The translations under genes were made by a program, and so were the position numbers. Shown piece by piece: positions 12,659 to 13,096 of a DNA stretch of 13,096 bases (the stretch's first letter is position 1; every line of letters starts with the position of its first letter). The notes beneath the pieces were generated by a model that worked only from the letters and a program-made list of their open reading frames with translations, ran no database searches and was not told the origin of the DNA. The DNA is taken from positions 1 through 13,096 of the forward strand of contig JAHFQL010000025.1 of the NCBI GenBank assembly GCA_023259315.1, given 5' to 3'. This DNA comes from Candidatus Woesearchaeota archaeon (GTDB lineage: Archaea; Nanoarchaeota; Nanoarchaeia; Woesearchaeales; GW2011-AR4).

Positions 12659-13069
12659 TCAGGATTCTGGCTCGATGATTTTTGAGTACATATTGGCTTC
12701 TTCCTGCCCGGCGAAATATGAGAATAAATGTATTATAACTGCTTCCGATAATGCTGTACCAGTATGAAATTCCATTCCTTTTAACTGTACAGAAAATTCA
12801 TATCCAATGGAATAAGTTTCACGAGCTATGGATGTGAGCATAGTGGCAAGAGTTGTATCACGATGCCATACGTAGATTTTTGATGTTTCCAATGAGAATC
12901 TGCCCATTCCATGTACTTGACCTTGACTAAATAATGCGACCATTCTATATGGGTTACACATTTTAGCAGTTTCTCTTCCATTTGCAGATTTATCCAGTCT
13001 GTCAAATATTGCTTCTCTATGAAAATTCCATTCTCTGAGCTGCTTTTCCAAGTCTATGACTTGCGGCAT
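12659..13069 (-). CDS. Unknown 136-residue protein, minus strand
   Basis: The ATG is the complement of 13067-13069 and the stop is at 12659-12661, 8 bases from the stop of the convergent NqrB/RnfD-like gene. The protein is soluble. It opens with a charged, likely helical part (VIDLEKQLREWNFHREAIFDRL) and continues with mixed segments including KIYVWHRDTTLATMLTSIARE and HLFSYFAGQEEANMYSKII. It has one Cys and no membrane segment. I recognise no family. Most of its promoter region lies at or past the right edge, so its start rests on the ORF limits only. Confidence 0.65.
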   Translation of the reverse strand: MPQVIDLEKQLREWNFHREAIFDRLDKSANGRETAKMCNPYRMVALFSQGQVHGMGRFSLETSKIYVWHRDTTLATMLTSIARETYSIGYEFSVQLKGMEFHTGTALSEAVIIHLFSYFAGQEEANMYSKIIEPES

Positions 13070-13096
13070 TTTAATAATGTAATAGTTTTCACTTTA

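Noticed and set aside
1..13096. CRISPR arrays, tRNA or rRNA genes, defence modules
   Set aside because: I found no regularly spaced repeats, no cloverleaf-like tRNA boxes, no rRNA-like sequence and no nuclease or methylase genes apart from the intein endonuclease.

Overview
The window looks like a piece of an AT-rich archaeal chromosome. Several genes have TATA boxes centred roughly 25 to 30 bases upstream of their start codons, which fits leaderless archaeal transcripts. The gene set also points to archaea: a short Cys-bearing XRE-type regulator, a TtuA/NcsA tRNA thiolase next to a ubiquitin-like protein, and an intein in SufB. Small proteins, low GC and tight packing suggest a DPANN lineage such as Woesearchaeota or Pacearchaeota, but that is inference; no rRNA or tRNA gene is present to settle it.

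Layout. Positions 1-112 are the tail of an rve-type transposase. From 184 to 8156 runs an iron-sulfur cluster assembly island, all on the plus strand: a regulator with a C-terminal Cys/His cluster, a small unknown ORF, sufB (interrupted by a 384-residue intein), sufD, a 74-residue HTH protein, sufS, a 112-residue unknown protein coupled to sufU/iscU, the scaffold gene, sufC, and an A-type carrier. From 8284 to 10345 is a second plus-strand unit: a 71-residue ubiquitin-like protein ending in Gly-Gly, a TtuA-like tRNA 2-thiolation enzyme and a ten-helix EamA-type transporter. From 10334 onward come single genes on both strands: an unknown minus-strand gene, a [4Fe-4S] ferredoxin, a zinc-ribbon protein, an unknown minus-strand gene, an NqrB/RnfD-like membrane protein with a Met-rich loop, and a last unknown minus-strand gene.

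How it works together. SufS releases sulfur from cysteine, the SufU/IscU-like protein and SufBCD complex assemble clusters, and the A-type protein delivers them. TtuA enzymes need a [4Fe-4S] cluster and take sulfur from a ubiquitin-like carrier, and ferredoxin is another cluster client. The most striking non-coding signal ties these together: a palindrome with core ACAATTGT (consensus TTAACAATTGTTAA) lies between the TATA box and the ATG of the regulator gene, the ubiquitin-like gene and the ferredoxin gene. This suggests an autoregulated iron-sulfur/sulfur regulon run by the encoded regulator. There is no stretch above 300 bases without a gene; the longest gaps, 4864-5024 and 8157-8283, are described below.
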